Below are positions 17,674-27,616 of a stretch of 64,000 bases of DNA, in pieces. This DNA is from Cesiribacter andamanensis AMV16 (GTDB taxonomy: Bacteria; Bacteroidota; Bacteroidia; Cytophagales; Cyclobacteriaceae). The notes beneath the pieces were generated by a model that was not told where the DNA came from, did not search any database, and saw only the letters and a program-made list of their open reading frames with translations. The stretch is from positions 1 to 64,000 of the forward strand of contig NZ_AODQ01000002.1 in assembly GCF_000348925.1 (NCBI RefSeq), in the 5' to 3' direction. The translations under genes were made by a program, and so were the position numbers. Numbering within the stretch: position 1 is the first letter of the stretch; every line of letters starts with the position of its first letter.

Positions 17674-19422
17674 CTAATTGTAGCCTGGGTTCTGCTGATA
17701 AAGCCCACCCGAGAAGTTGATTTGGGCTTGTGGAATTGGGAAATATTCATCCCGGCCTTCTACAAATTGGGCATTCTGCAGGTACGTTCTCAGGTTTTTC
17801 TCTTTTGCAAAGTACTCTCCATTGAGTACCTCGTCGGCAATGCCCCAGCGTACCAGGTCAAAGAAGCGCTCACCTTCCATGGCCAGCTCCAGTTTGCGCT
17901 CAAAGCGCAGGGCTTTTCTGGCCATGTCCTGAGTCCATTCGATGTTCACACCGGGCTGGTACAGATCGATGTTGTAATTGGCAGCATAGTCGGTAGGGCC
18001 GGCATTGTTCCAGGCAAGTACATACGCACTATTCTTGGCGCGTGCTCGTATCCGGTTGATGAGCTCTACTGCTTCATTCTGGCGGCCCAGTTCAATCAGC
18101 GCCTCCGCTTTCCAAAGCAGTACATCTGCATAGCGGATGATCTGGAAGTTGAGTGCAGAACCACCCCAGGGCCATCCTTCTACCAGATAAGGTGAGTTTG
18201 GCGACACCAGGAACTTCTTGGTGCTGTAGTAACCATAGGCAGCGGGTTCGCGGGCCCATTCTTCTGTGTATGGCGCTGCGGCATAATCTTTCCAGCGGAT
18301 ACCAAGGCGGCCAACCGTAAAATCCAGACGAGGATCTACAGCCGTAGCGTATCCATCTTGCACGGTCATCAGGTTGGTGTTGTTGTAGGTCTCGAAATTC
18401 GGCAGACCATCTTCACCCGTCTTATAAGAGTTTACCAGGTTTTGGCTAGGTTGGAAGAAACCATCACCACTGTAGGCAGGTCCTCTAGGGGCATTCAGCA
18501 GATTACTCCAGTTGATGCGACCCAAGTCTGTTCCATCACTGATCGAATACTGAACGGCAAATACAGACTCAGGCCCGTTTTCCCACTCCACTTCCGCCAG
18601 TTGCTGGAAATCGGCTAGTAAGCTAAAGCCGCCTTCGGCCACTTGGTTGCACAGCTCTACGACCTTTTGCATCAGCTGCTGATCCACACTGGCTACTGTA
18701 TTGTTTGGATTCTGCTTATAGGCGCGGTACAGGGTAGCTTTGGCTTGGTAGGCAAGTGCCGCATACTTTGTGGCCCGTCCTTCCTGAGGCTGTGTAGGCG
18801 GCAGCAATTCAGCTGCAGCTGCAAACTCATCTGCAATCATGGCCAGTATCTCATCCCGGTTGTATTCTACGTTTGAGATATTCTTGTATTCCTCAAAAGG
18901 AACATTCTCATCGAAATATGGAATCTGGTTGAACAGGCGGTTTAGTTCGAAGAAGAAGTGAGCCCGCAGAAAGCGCATTTCACCCAAGCGCACATTTTTT
19001 AGGGGTACTTCCTGCTCGGTTACCGCATTTAGTCTTCTGATGGCATTGTTGGCGCGTTGTACGCTCACATAGAGGTGAAACCACTTCCGATCCAGCAGAC
19101 CATTGGTCGCATATACACCATTGAAGGTTTCAAAGGCATGGTATTCCCAGAGGTCACCAATGCCCCCGCCGCCTTTATAGGCTGTTTCGGCACGTACATC
19201 GCCATACACCCAGTTGGTAGTTGGTGATAGGAAAGCACCATCGCTTCCCTCGGGACCTGCCAGAGCAGCATAGGTAGCAATCACAAGCGACTCGATCCCT
19301 TCAGGAGAATTTAGCAATTCATCGCTTAGTTTTCCCTTAGGCTTGCTATCGAGAAACTCTTCTTCCTGGCAGGCGGTAAAGCCCAGGAAAAATAGGGCTA
19401 GAAGTAATGAATAATATTTCAT
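17674..19422 (-). CDS. SusD-family outer-membrane fructan-binding lipoprotein
   Basis: SusD/RagB-type lipoprotein of 582 residues with signal MKYYSLLLALFFLGFTAC. The N-terminal TPR-like region contains FLDSKPKGKLSDELLNSPEG, followed by RANNAIRRLNAV and LGEMRFLRAHFFFELNR. The C-terminal part has NFQIIRYADVLLWKAEALIELG and LELAMEGERFFDLVRWG, both typical of the family. SusD lids the SusC channel and delivers oligosaccharides. It starts 29 bases after the SusC stop. A 7-bp hairpin at 17614-17641 lies in the gap to the next gene. Fructan specificity is inferred from the GH32 and fructokinase context, not from residues. Confidence 0.96.
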   Translation of the reverse strand: MKYYSLLLALFFLGFTACQEEEFLDSKPKGKLSDELLNSPEGIESLVIATYAALAGPEGSDGAFLSPTTNWVYGDVRAETAYKGGGGIGDLWEYHAFETFNGVYATNGLLDRKWFHLYVSVQRANNAIRRLNAVTEQEVPLKNVRLGEMRFLRAHFFFELNRLFNQIPYFDENVPFEEYKNISNVEYNRDEILAMIADEFAAAAELLPPTQPQEGRATKYAALAYQAKATLYRAYKQNPNNTVASVDQQLMQKVVELCNQVAEGGFSLLADFQQLAEVEWENGPESVFAVQYSISDGTDLGRINWSNLLNAPRGPAYSGDGFFQPSQNLVNSYKTGEDGLPNFETYNNTNLMTVQDGYATAVDPRLDFTVGRLGIRWKDYAAAPYTEEWAREPAAYGYYSTKKFLVSPNSPYLVEGWPWGGSALNFQIIRYADVLLWKAEALIELGRQNEAVELINRIRARAKNSAYVLAWNNAGPTDYAANYNIDLYQPGVNIEWTQDMARKALRFERKLELAMEGERFFDLVRWGIADEVLNGEYFAKEKNLRTYLQNAQFVEGRDEYFPIPQAQINFSGGLYQQNPGYN

Positions 19423-19451
19423 AGCAGTTTTTTTTCTAGTGGTAGACAGGC

Positions 19452-22400
19452 TTAGAAGCCAACATTTAGACCAAAGGATACAGTACGCGGCAGTGGGTAG
19501 GGATACCCCAGCAGCTCAGGATCGGCACCACTGTACTTGGTAAAGGTTAACAGGTTTTGCCCCTGCACAAACACCCGCATGTTCCGCATCTTCAGGGTCT
19601 GGGCCAGGTTGGTAGGCAGGGTATAGCCCACCACAAAGTTTTTCAACTTCATGTAAGAGCCGTTTTCAATGAAGTAGTCTGAGCCACGGCCCTCGTCATT
19701 ACTATTTTCTGCGGTCAGTGCCGGAATATCAGAATTGAAGTTCTCGTCTGGGTTCCAGGCATCGAGCAGGCGTGTGCTATGGTTGCCCGTCCAGAGCTGG
19801 AAGAAGTCGGTATAGAACTTAGAATTATTCCAGGCATCGCGTACCATGCCATTGAAGAAGAGCGATAGATCGAAGGCTTTGTAGGTAAGCCCCAGGTTAA
19901 GACCGCCGGTAAACCTTGGCTGCTCTGAGCCCAACCAGGTACGGTCCTTATCATCAATCACATTATCACCGTTCAGGTCTACATAGCGAATCCGGCCCAG
20001 ACCTTTCCCTGGCTGTTCAATGCCATTTTCCAGTTCTGCTTCGGTACGGAAGAGACCGTCGGTGCGGTAGCCCATCCAGGAGCCAAACGGCTGACCAACA
20101 ACACTCTGGTCTATGCCATTGCCACCGCCCCAGGTATAATAAATATCTTCAGGCAGGTCGGTTATTTCATTCTTATACACAGAGCCGGTAAAGGTAATGT
20201 CAACGTTCAGGTCTCTGGCAATCTGGCTCCGCCAGTTTACAATAGCTTCAAAACCATTGTTTTTCATGGATGCACCATTGTAGGCCATGTAGCCGCCTTC
20301 CCCGATAATGGCAATGTAGGGGCGGTCAATCAGCATGTCCTCGGTATTTTTCATGAAGTAGTCCAGGTTCAGGTTCAAGCGGTTATTGAACATCGAAAGG
20401 TCTACACCAAAGTTCGTTTGGGTGGTTTCCTCCCACCTGATATCAGGGTTACCCGTTCTTTCCTTGATGATGCCCACAGGGATAACGCCTCCGTTTGCGC
20501 CACTGATGTCATAACCAGCTTTGTTCAGTTGAATGAGGTACTTGGTGTAGGTGGCCTCGTTGTCAAGCAGGTCATTTCCATTTTTACCCCAGCTACCCCT
20601 TAGTTTCAGTTCGGTGATGAAGGGTAAGTCTTGCATGAAAGCTTCCTCGCTGATGCGCCAGCCAGCCGTAATGGCAGGGAAAATAGCCGAGTTGTTGTTT
20701 GCGCCAAAACGCGAAGAAGCATCGCGGCGCAGCGTACCGGAAAGCAGGTAACGGCTCATAAAGGCATAGTTCACCTTTCCGAAGTGAGACAGCATGGCTA
20801 CGCGCCAGGCTGCGTTCCCGTTGGTTTGGGTTCCGCTACCAGCATCCAGGTAGCGATAGTCCAGTTCCTGGATCAGGAAGCCTTCCCGTCTGGCAGACAG
20901 CCATTCTTCGGTTTCTTCCTTCGCTTCAATACCCGCCAGGGCGTTGATGGAATGATTGTCCAGCTCAATAGCATAATTGGCCGTATTGGTCCAGATCCAG
21001 CTCATGGCATTTCCGGTAGTTACCACCAAGGCATTTTTATCAACCGTGCGGTTGCCTTCCCGCCATCTGGGCTCAAAATTTGAGTGGAAACCAGTGCTGT
21101 AGTTCAGGCCCAGATTTGATCGGAATACCAGGTTCTTTACAGGCGTAGCCTCTACAAACGCATTTCCGAAGATCCGCCAGCTGGTGTTGCGGTTATCCTT
21201 CTGCTGATCCAGCAGGCGAATCGGATTTGGCTTATCGCCCAAACCCTGCGTAGGTCCTGCATAGCCGCCATTGATATCATACACCGGAATTAGGGGGTGC
21301 TGCGCAATGGTTAGCTCTTCGATACCACCTGGTTTCAGAATTTCTGTCCAGCGGCTTACGTTGATGTTTTCGCCTACTCTCAGACGATTGTTCAGGAAAT
21401 TGTAGTCTGTATTCAAACGCGCCGTAAAGCGGGAAAAGTTTGTATGTTTGATCAGACCATCCTGATCAAAGTAGTTGAGGGAGAAGAGGGAAGAACCACG
21501 ATCAGTACCTTTCGATACGGTAACATTGTAATCCTGCAGCAGGGCTGTTTCGTAAACTTCGTCAGCCCAATTAGTATTGCCAGCAGGGATGGTTTGATTG
21601 GCATCAATGTACTCCGGAATAAGCGGAAAGGGTCTGCTGCCATATTGGTCATGACTAGGCGTCTGCCCATCGTTCTGATAAGCGCTCCAATACACTTCGC
21701 CCCACTGCCGGGCATCCAGCATGTCGATGTTGGTGTGGTAGAACTGTGCCGTGTGCTGTGAGCTAAAATCCACTTTCACCTCTCCCTTTGTTGCTTTCTT
21801 GGTGGTAATGATGATCACACCATTCGCTGCCTGGGTACCGTAGATCGAAGCAGAACCAGCGTCTTTTAGGACCTGAATCGATTCTATATCGTTTGCATTG
21901 AGCAGCGTAGCAATGTTGGCACGGGTTTGTACTCCATCTACCACATATAGAGGTGTACCGTTATTGATGGTGGTTACACCCCGGATGCCAACCCCTGTGT
22001 TTACGCCACCGGGCGTACCATCGGTCGTAACCGTAACGCCTGGCAATCGACCCTGCAAGGTAGACATGACGTTCCCCGTAGGGATGTTGGCAATGTCTTT
22101 CATCTTCACTACTGAAACCGCACCGGTTATGTCGGCCTTCTTCTCCGACTGATAGCCGGTTACAACTACTTCCTCCAGCAGGTCGAGGTCTTCTGCCAGG
22201 GAGATGTTAATGGTTGATTGGTTGCCGACCTCAATTTCTTGTTGCAGGTAGCCCACAAATGAAAATACCAGCACATCGGATGGTGCGGCTTCCAAGCGGT
22301 AAGCACCATCAATATCTGTCACTACCCCTCTTGCTGTTCCTTTCACAAGAATGCTCACACCCGGTAACGGTTCCTTCGACTGGGAATCGATTACGGTACC

Positions 22401-22478
22401 TTTCACAACATTTTGCTGTGCAATACTTACCCAGGGTAAGCAGCTAAGGCATAAAAGAATTAGTAATCGTACATGCAT
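19452..22478 (-). CDS. SusC-family TonB-dependent outer-membrane transporter
   Basis: TonB-dependent receptor of 1008 residues. Signal peptide to about residue 20 (SIAQQ), then a carboxypeptidase-like regulatory domain (VKGTVIDSQSKEPLPGVSIL, about 25-100). Then a TonB box-like stretch (EEVVVTGYQ), a plug domain (IPTGNVMSTLQGRLPGV, ESIQVLKDAGSASIYGTQ) and a 22-strand barrel ending in VSFGLNVGF. SusC proteins import oligosaccharides across the outer membrane together with SusD. It starts one base after the MFS permease stop, so permease and porin should be translated from one message. Such tight pairing of the inner-membrane permease ahead of SusC is a notable arrangement. Confidence 0.97.
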   Translation of the reverse strand: MHVRLLILLCLSCLPWVSIAQQNVVKGTVIDSQSKEPLPGVSILVKGTARGVVTDIDGAYRLEAAPSDVLVFSFVGYLQQEIEVGNQSTINISLAEDLDLLEEVVVTGYQSEKKADITGAVSVVKMKDIANIPTGNVMSTLQGRLPGVTVTTDGTPGGVNTGVGIRGVTTINNGTPLYVVDGVQTRANIATLLNANDIESIQVLKDAGSASIYGTQAANGVIIITTKKATKGEVKVDFSSQHTAQFYHTNIDMLDARQWGEVYWSAYQNDGQTPSHDQYGSRPFPLIPEYIDANQTIPAGNTNWADEVYETALLQDYNVTVSKGTDRGSSLFSLNYFDQDGLIKHTNFSRFTARLNTDYNFLNNRLRVGENINVSRWTEILKPGGIEELTIAQHPLIPVYDINGGYAGPTQGLGDKPNPIRLLDQQKDNRNTSWRIFGNAFVEATPVKNLVFRSNLGLNYSTGFHSNFEPRWREGNRTVDKNALVVTTGNAMSWIWTNTANYAIELDNHSINALAGIEAKEETEEWLSARREGFLIQELDYRYLDAGSGTQTNGNAAWRVAMLSHFGKVNYAFMSRYLLSGTLRRDASSRFGANNNSAIFPAITAGWRISEEAFMQDLPFITELKLRGSWGKNGNDLLDNEATYTKYLIQLNKAGYDISGANGGVIPVGIIKERTGNPDIRWEETTQTNFGVDLSMFNNRLNLNLDYFMKNTEDMLIDRPYIAIIGEGGYMAYNGASMKNNGFEAIVNWRSQIARDLNVDITFTGSVYKNEITDLPEDIYYTWGGGNGIDQSVVGQPFGSWMGYRTDGLFRTEAELENGIEQPGKGLGRIRYVDLNGDNVIDDKDRTWLGSEQPRFTGGLNLGLTYKAFDLSLFFNGMVRDAWNNSKFYTDFFQLWTGNHSTRLLDAWNPDENFNSDIPALTAENSNDEGRGSDYFIENGSYMKLKNFVVGYTLPTNLAQTLKMRNMRVFVQGQNLLTFTKYSGADPELLGYPYPLPRTVSFGLNVGF

Positions 22479-22479
22479 A

Positions 22480-23868
22480 TTAGTATGTTTTAGTAGTGTA
22501 TCCTTCTAGTACTTTTTCAGATTTAAGGTCTGCCGGTGCAGCCGTTTTCCTGCCTACACTTTCAAGGGCCATGCCTTTGGTTTCGGGCATAATTCTCCAA
22601 ACAAAGAGCAGCTGGAGTACCATCATGCCCGCGAAGATCATGAAGGTGTTGCCGGCTCCCAGATTAGCCGTGATGTAAGGGAAGATAAAAGCAATGCCGG
22701 CTGCCATGATCCAGTGGGTAAAACTTCCCAGCGCCTGACCACCTGCACGCACCTGGTTCGGAAAGATCTCTGAGATAAACACCCAGATGACTGCTCCTTG
22801 CGACATGGCAAAGAAGGCGATGTAGGCAAACAGGCAGAGGGGAACCATCATGCCACTGAAGTTCTCCACATAAAAGGCTCTGGCCACCAGCCCCAGGGTG
22901 AGGATCAGACCAACAGAGCCTACCAACATGAGTCTTTTGCGCCCTACCCGGTCAATCAGGTTTAAGCCGATCATGGTAAAAAGCAGGTTAACGACCCCAA
23001 TACCCGTGGTAGAAAGCAAGGCAGACTCTTTGCCCAGGCCGGTCATTTCAAAGATGCGGGGTGCATAGTAGATGATGGCATTGATGCCGGATACCTGGTT
23101 GAAGACCGCAAACAAGATGGCCAGCATTACCGGAAAGCTGTACTGCTTTGAGAAAAGGCGGCTTGTGGAAATGCCCGTTTGGGGTGTTCCTTTAGAAGCG
23201 ATGATGGCCTTAAGTTCTGCATCTGCGGTCTGGGGGTTGATCTGCATCAGCACTGCTCTGGCCTCATCTACGGCACCTCTCTTCACCACCAGCCAGCGGG
23301 GGCTTTTGGGCACCAGCAGCATCAGGCTTACAAACGCAAGTGCCGGCACTGCCTCTACACCCAGCATCCAGCGCCAGGCACTTGAACCGGCATCTTTCAA
23401 CAGGTAGTTCGACAGGTAGGCGATGAGAATACCCAGCACAATGTTGAACTGGAACATGCCCACCATACGCCCCCTTCGGTCGGCCGGGGCAATTTCGCTG
23501 ATGTACATGGGAGCTGCTACGGAAGAAGCACCTACTCCTATCCCACCAATAAAGCGGAAGAACAGGAAAGAGTACCAGTCAGTTGCCAGGGCAGACCCAA
23601 CTGCAGAAACCAGGTATAGTACACCTATCCAGAATAAGGTATTTTTTCTGCCGATGGCATCTGAGGGAATGCCGCCGAACAGAGCACCTAAGACTGTGCC
23701 GATAAGGGCTATGCTTACGGTGAGGCCATGCTCTATAACGGTCAGCTGCCAGAGCTCCTGTATGGATTGCTCGGCACCAGAAATCACGGCAGTATCGAAG
23801 CCAAAAAGAAAGCCTCCTAACGCTACTGTGATCGACCAAAATAAGATTTTCCTTTGCATCATCTCCAC
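22480..23868 (-). CDS. MFS sugar (probably fructose) proton symporter
   Basis: Twelve-helix permease of 462 residues in the sugar porter branch of the major facilitator superfamily. Family motifs: GGFLFGFDTAVISG in TM1, GRKNTLFWIG after TM2, RFIGGIGVGASSVAAPMYISE, then RRGRMVG, a PKSPRWLV PESPR-like signature before the central loop, QVSGINAIIYYAPRIF in TM7, and PETKG at the end. It is expected to import fructose released in the periplasm, like BT1758. The start may be Met1 or one of the Mets at residues 3 and 4. It is the first gene of the long minus-strand operon; a CAAACGTTTG palindrome lies 73 bases upstream. Confidence 0.93.
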   Translation of the reverse strand: MEMMQRKILFWSITVALGGFLFGFDTAVISGAEQSIQELWQLTVIEHGLTVSIALIGTVLGALFGGIPSDAIGRKNTLFWIGVLYLVSAVGSALATDWYSFLFFRFIGGIGVGASSVAAPMYISEIAPADRRGRMVGMFQFNIVLGILIAYLSNYLLKDAGSSAWRWMLGVEAVPALAFVSLMLLVPKSPRWLVVKRGAVDEARAVLMQINPQTADAELKAIIASKGTPQTGISTSRLFSKQYSFPVMLAILFAVFNQVSGINAIIYYAPRIFEMTGLGKESALLSTTGIGVVNLLFTMIGLNLIDRVGRKRLMLVGSVGLILTLGLVARAFYVENFSGMMVPLCLFAYIAFFAMSQGAVIWVFISEIFPNQVRAGGQALGSFTHWIMAAGIAFIFPYITANLGAGNTFMIFAGMMVLQLLFVWRIMPETKGMALESVGRKTAAPADLKSEKVLEGYTTKTY

Positions 23869-23940
23869 TTGTTTTTTTCTTCAAGGTAGAGGATGGCCAA
23901 GGAACGGCATTTCAGGATCGTTTCAATAATCTTAAAATTT

Positions 23941-23950
23941 CAAACGTTTG
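23941..23950. promoter_or_regulatory. Palindromic operator candidate CAAACGTTTG, copy 1
   Basis: Perfect 10-bp palindrome. The extended 13-mer GCAAACGTTTGAA (minus strand) recurs, in opposite orientation, at 32184-32193 upstream of the distal GH32 gene. The central CG and AAACGTTT core resemble LacI-family operators (PurR, Cra). No LacI-type gene is in this window. Confidence 0.55.
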
Positions 23951-24559
23951 CTAAAAAACCTCCAGAAAACCCTGCTCCCGCAATCGGTTGCAGAGAAATA
24001 AATTTCACTGCTGTTCAGGCCTCACTTCTACTATTGTACCACACTTTCAAAATCATCTCCACAGCTTGTTAAATGAGAAAACAAGCCTTTTATAGCCCTC
24101 TAATTCTACTGCAGGATAGGATTCTACTTTCTAGTTAAGGCAGCTGGAGGCAGGTAGAATTCTCTACTGCCGTAGACTCTCCCCTTTTTTAAAATTGGAT
24201 CATAGAATGCATTTCAGGACTTTCTACCTGTTACTGTGGACTCTTTATTAGAGGCTTTAACTCTACAAAGCCATGAAAGCGGAGTTCCAACTGAATACCA
24301 TCTGGTAGAGGGGTAATAGGGGAAAGGTGAATGAAGTGGATTGGCATCTTTCCACCTCCTAGGCTGCGCTTGAAAACACCTGCCAAGGCTTGGAATAAAA
24401 CACTTTGTTTGGAGAAGCTGTCCCCTCAGGAGGGTCTGTGCACCCTCCCTTTCAGAATCCCTCCCGCTGGTTGGCACAACAGGATCGAACCTACAGAGCT
24501 CCTTGCATTCTTCAGATTCAGCTAAGACTGGTACCGGCTAACGTTCAGGATAACAGCCT
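23951..24559. other. Regulatory region between regulator gene and operon, with TTCTAC repeats
   Basis: About 600 bases without a supported gene. 24101-24180 is dense in TTCTACT or CTCTACTGC on the plus strand (24103, 24122, 24161) and GTAGA on the complement (24154, 24172), with a further TTCTAC at 24224. The cluster sits upstream of the operon and is a possible binding region for the AraC-type output domain of the hybrid kinase. Short open frames on both strands have no domain content. Confidence 0.4.
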
Positions 24560-27313
24560 TTACTCTTTTACTGTATGGCTGGCCTTGAAGTCGGAGGGGC
24601 TCACACCAAAGTGATTTTTGAAGGCTGTTGAGAAATAGGCAGGCGAGGAAAAGCCTACTTCGGTGGCAATTTCAGTAATGGTATGATCGCTGTTGAGCAG
24701 CAAGTGCTTTGCCTTCTTCAGGCGTGCCTTCACTACATAGTCATTGATGGAATAGCCCAGAATTGATTTTGCCTTCCGGTAGAGCTGTACCCTGGACATC
24801 CCCAGACTTTCGGCAATGTCGTTGGCGCTCAGCTGAGGATTGGCCAGGTTCTTTTGAACAACAGCGGTAAATGCGTTGATAAACTTCTTATCCAGCTGTT
24901 TTGGAGCCGCTAAGGAAGCATCTACACTAATTTCACTGCTGTACTGGTCTTTTAAGCGCTCCCTGGATTGGATCAGGCTTTTCACCCGCTCATACAGGTA
25001 CTGGTAATTGAATGGCTTGGTTACGTACAGATCTGCCCCGGACTGGATTCCTTCAATCTTCTGTTCAATGGAATCTTTGGCCGTAAGCAGAATCACAGGA
25101 ACATGAGCAGTACGTAAATCTTTTTTAAGGGTTGCTGTTACCTCCAGTCCTCCTTTGTTTGGCAGCATGATGTCCGAAATAATCAAATCGGGCACCACAT
25201 CAAAGGCCAGGCTCAGGCCCAATAATCCATCGGGAGCCTCTACCACCGTAAATTCTTTCTGCAACCGCTGCTTTAAAAATCCCCGCAGCTCCTCATTATC
25301 TTCGATCAGTAAGATGGTGTACTGCTTCTGGGCCGCTGCCTCTACCCCTTCGGCTGCCTCTACTTCTATCTCTTGTGCATAAGGAAGGGAAGCCAAGGCT
25401 ACCATTTCTTCTTCTTGTTCCTGTAGCAGAATTTCTTCGGCCTGCAGGTGTTCTTTGCCCAGGGGCAGGGTAATGACAAAACGGGTGCCTTTCCATCTTT
25501 CGCTTACCACGGCAATCTCTCCTTTATGGAGGCTAATGAACTCCTTGGAAAGCGATAAGCCCAAGCCTGTACTGAGGTTGTTATACACATCGCCGGTATA
25601 AAAGCGGTCAAAAGCATGTTTTACATGTTCGGCAGACATGCCTCTGCCATTGTCTTCTACCATCAGAATCACCCGATCACAGGTATCGGAAATGGTTATT
25701 TTCACCGAAATGACACCCCCATCATCGGTAAATTTAAAAGCATTGGACAGCAAGTTAAACAGCACCTTATCCAACTTATCGGCATCGAAATAGACTTTTA
25801 CCTTCTCAGGCTTGCTTTCTACGGCAAAGTGTATTCTGCGCTTCTGCGCCAGGCGCTTGAAGGAGGATGCGATGGTATGGACAAAAGCTACAATGTCTCG
25901 CTCTGCCGTCTGCAGCTTCATCTTCTTGTTTTCAATCTTCCGGAAGTCCATCAGCTGGGTGACCAGATGCAGCAAGCGGTTCGCATTGTTCTTAATCAGC
26001 TGCATATCCTTCTTCAGGTCTGTGCTGATGTTGCTTCGAAGAATGTCATCTACCGGACCCAGTATAAGGGTTAAGGGTGTACGGAACTCATGCGAAATAT
26101 TGGTAAAGAACTTAAATTTGGCTTCGGTGGCCTTGTCGGCTTTACGGGCCATCTTTTCGATTTCATCGCGCTGCTTGATGATTTCTCGATTCTTGGTCAC
26201 CAACACCCGGTTCATCTCCTGCTTTTCGCGCAAAGCAAGCCCTGCCAGGGCCCCCAGGATGATGATAACCACCATGCCGCCCAGTAAAATGTAAAGAAGC
26301 ACGCGCTGGCTTTGGTAAATCTCGATTTGCTCGGCGATTTTCTCTTGCTGACGTTCAATGCTCTTCTGCTGCGTTAGGATCTTATCCGTTTGCTGCTTCA
26401 TGATATGAACGTTGCGGCTATCGATTACTGTACTGTTCAGAATATTCTCCTTGTCATAGGGCTCCTTGTGGAGGATCTTGCTGGCCAGCCGAATAATTTC
26501 TTCGCCCCCTGTAGGGTACAGGAAGGTGGCATCCAGAATGCCTTCGGTTACAAATTGAAGGCCCCCGCTTGGACCACTTAAGCCGTCTACCCCAATAAAC
26601 TTAAACTTTTTTTCCTGCCCAATGCTCTTCAGGTACTCATACACTCCCAGGGCCATCACATCATTATGGGCAAAAACTAGGTCTACCTCCCCTACTTGCT
26701 GGTAGACATCTGGAAACCGGCTCTTGGCAATTTCCTTTTCCCATTCGCCCCGAACCTCGGCCACTACACGAATGTCTTTGAATCCTTGTAGAGCTTCTAC
26801 AAACCCCCGATGGCGGTCCTGGGCCGGCGAAGAACCCTTAAGGCCCCAGATCTCCAGCACCTTTCCTTGCCCCCCTAGCAACTCGCCTACATAGTTGCCC
26901 GCCAGCTTTCCAATCTCATAGTTATCGGCTCCCACATAAGCGGTGTAGAAGGATGAAGCCGTACGTCTGTCTACAATGATTACCGGAATTCCCTTTTCAA
27001 GAGCTTCTTCAACCAGAGGGGTGATCGGTTCGGCTTCGTTTGGGGAAACAATGAGGAGGTCAACCCCCTGCCTGATGAACTGGCGGATATGCTCTGCCTG
27101 CAGAGAGGTATTATTGTTAGCATCCTTGATGATCAGGTCAAGCTCCGGATAAAAAGAAATTTCCCGCCTCATTTCATCGTGCATGGCCTGACGCCAGGCA
27201 TCCCCGCCAGTACACTGGGCAAACCCAATGGTATAGCTTGCTTCCTGCTCCATACTCTCGCAGGAAAACATAAAGGCTACCAACACAAAAAGACAAGCAA
27301 GGAGCTTACGCAT
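24560..27313 (-). CDS. Hybrid two-component system regulator with periplasmic sugar-binding sensor
   Basis: Single-protein regulator of 917 residues. Order: signal sequence (1-18, SC lipobox-like), periplasmic binding protein type 1 domain (about 26-300, TIGFAQCTGGDAW, IPVIIVDRRT, DLVFAHNDVMALG), coiled-coil stalk (about 305-335), transmembrane helix (338-361), HisKA with His408 (FFTNISHEFRTPL), HATPase (MVEDNGRGMS, STGLGLSLSK), receiver with phosphoacceptor Asp714 (IISDIMLPNKGG), AraC-type helix-turn-helix (about 815-915, EIATEVGFSSPAYFSTAFK). The ribose/fructose-binding sensor type matches BT1754, which senses fructose, rather than the Reg_prop type. It should activate the fructan genes when fructose binds. 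The gene lies upstream of its operon in the same direction. Confidence 0.95.
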   Translation of the reverse strand: MRKLLACLFVLVAFMFSCESMEQEASYTIGFAQCTGGDAWRQAMHDEMRREISFYPELDLIIKDANNNTSLQAEHIRQFIRQGVDLLIVSPNEAEPITPLVEEALEKGIPVIIVDRRTASSFYTAYVGADNYEIGKLAGNYVGELLGGQGKVLEIWGLKGSSPAQDRHRGFVEALQGFKDIRVVAEVRGEWEKEIAKSRFPDVYQQVGEVDLVFAHNDVMALGVYEYLKSIGQEKKFKFIGVDGLSGPSGGLQFVTEGILDATFLYPTGGEEIIRLASKILHKEPYDKENILNSTVIDSRNVHIMKQQTDKILTQQKSIERQQEKIAEQIEIYQSQRVLLYILLGGMVVIIILGALAGLALREKQEMNRVLVTKNREIIKQRDEIEKMARKADKATEAKFKFFTNISHEFRTPLTLILGPVDDILRSNISTDLKKDMQLIKNNANRLLHLVTQLMDFRKIENKKMKLQTAERDIVAFVHTIASSFKRLAQKRRIHFAVESKPEKVKVYFDADKLDKVLFNLLSNAFKFTDDGGVISVKITISDTCDRVILMVEDNGRGMSAEHVKHAFDRFYTGDVYNNLSTGLGLSLSKEFISLHKGEIAVVSERWKGTRFVITLPLGKEHLQAEEILLQEQEEEMVALASLPYAQEIEVEAAEGVEAAAQKQYTILLIEDNEELRGFLKQRLQKEFTVVEAPDGLLGLSLAFDVVPDLIISDIMLPNKGGLEVTATLKKDLRTAHVPVILLTAKDSIEQKIEGIQSGADLYVTKPFNYQYLYERVKSLIQSRERLKDQYSSEISVDASLAAPKQLDKKFINAFTAVVQKNLANPQLSANDIAESLGMSRVQLYRKAKSILGYSINDYVVKARLKKAKHLLLNSDHTITEIATEVGFSSPAYFSTAFKNHFGVSPSDFKASHTVKE

Positions 27314-27616
27314 GCACAGATTTTACTAAATCAACTTTTTAAAGTACGGCAATTTTTAAGTATTTCAACGGAAAACTATGTGTGCGAATCATTCATCTAT
27401 TCAGCCTCAGCAGCACTAATCAGCCTCAGTAGAGAGCATCCGTAGAAATGTGGTGATTTTTGCGGTAAACAAATATATTCATTATTTGCCATATTGTCTG
27501 CATACTTTGCACAGCTTTAACCACATAACCCACTGACTTACAAACACTACCCTTCAACACCAATACCCTTAACGGATTAAAGGGTAACGCTAAAAGGCTT
27601 TACCCAGCTATTCCGA
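27314..27616. other. Leader of the regulator gene, with competing short inverted repeats
   Basis: 303 bases between the regulator start and the stop of a GH32 gene. 27560-27607 holds TACCCTT, AAAGGGTA and TTTACCC segments that can pair in two alternative ways. CAAATATA at 27470-27477 is a minus-strand -7 box candidate without a clear -33 partner. No gene is supported. Confidence 0.35.

Noticed and set aside
23869-24559. Small genes in the spacer before the regulator gene (for example 24214-24477 minus)
   Set aside because: Translations are irregular, lack domains and overlap a repeat-rich regulatory region.
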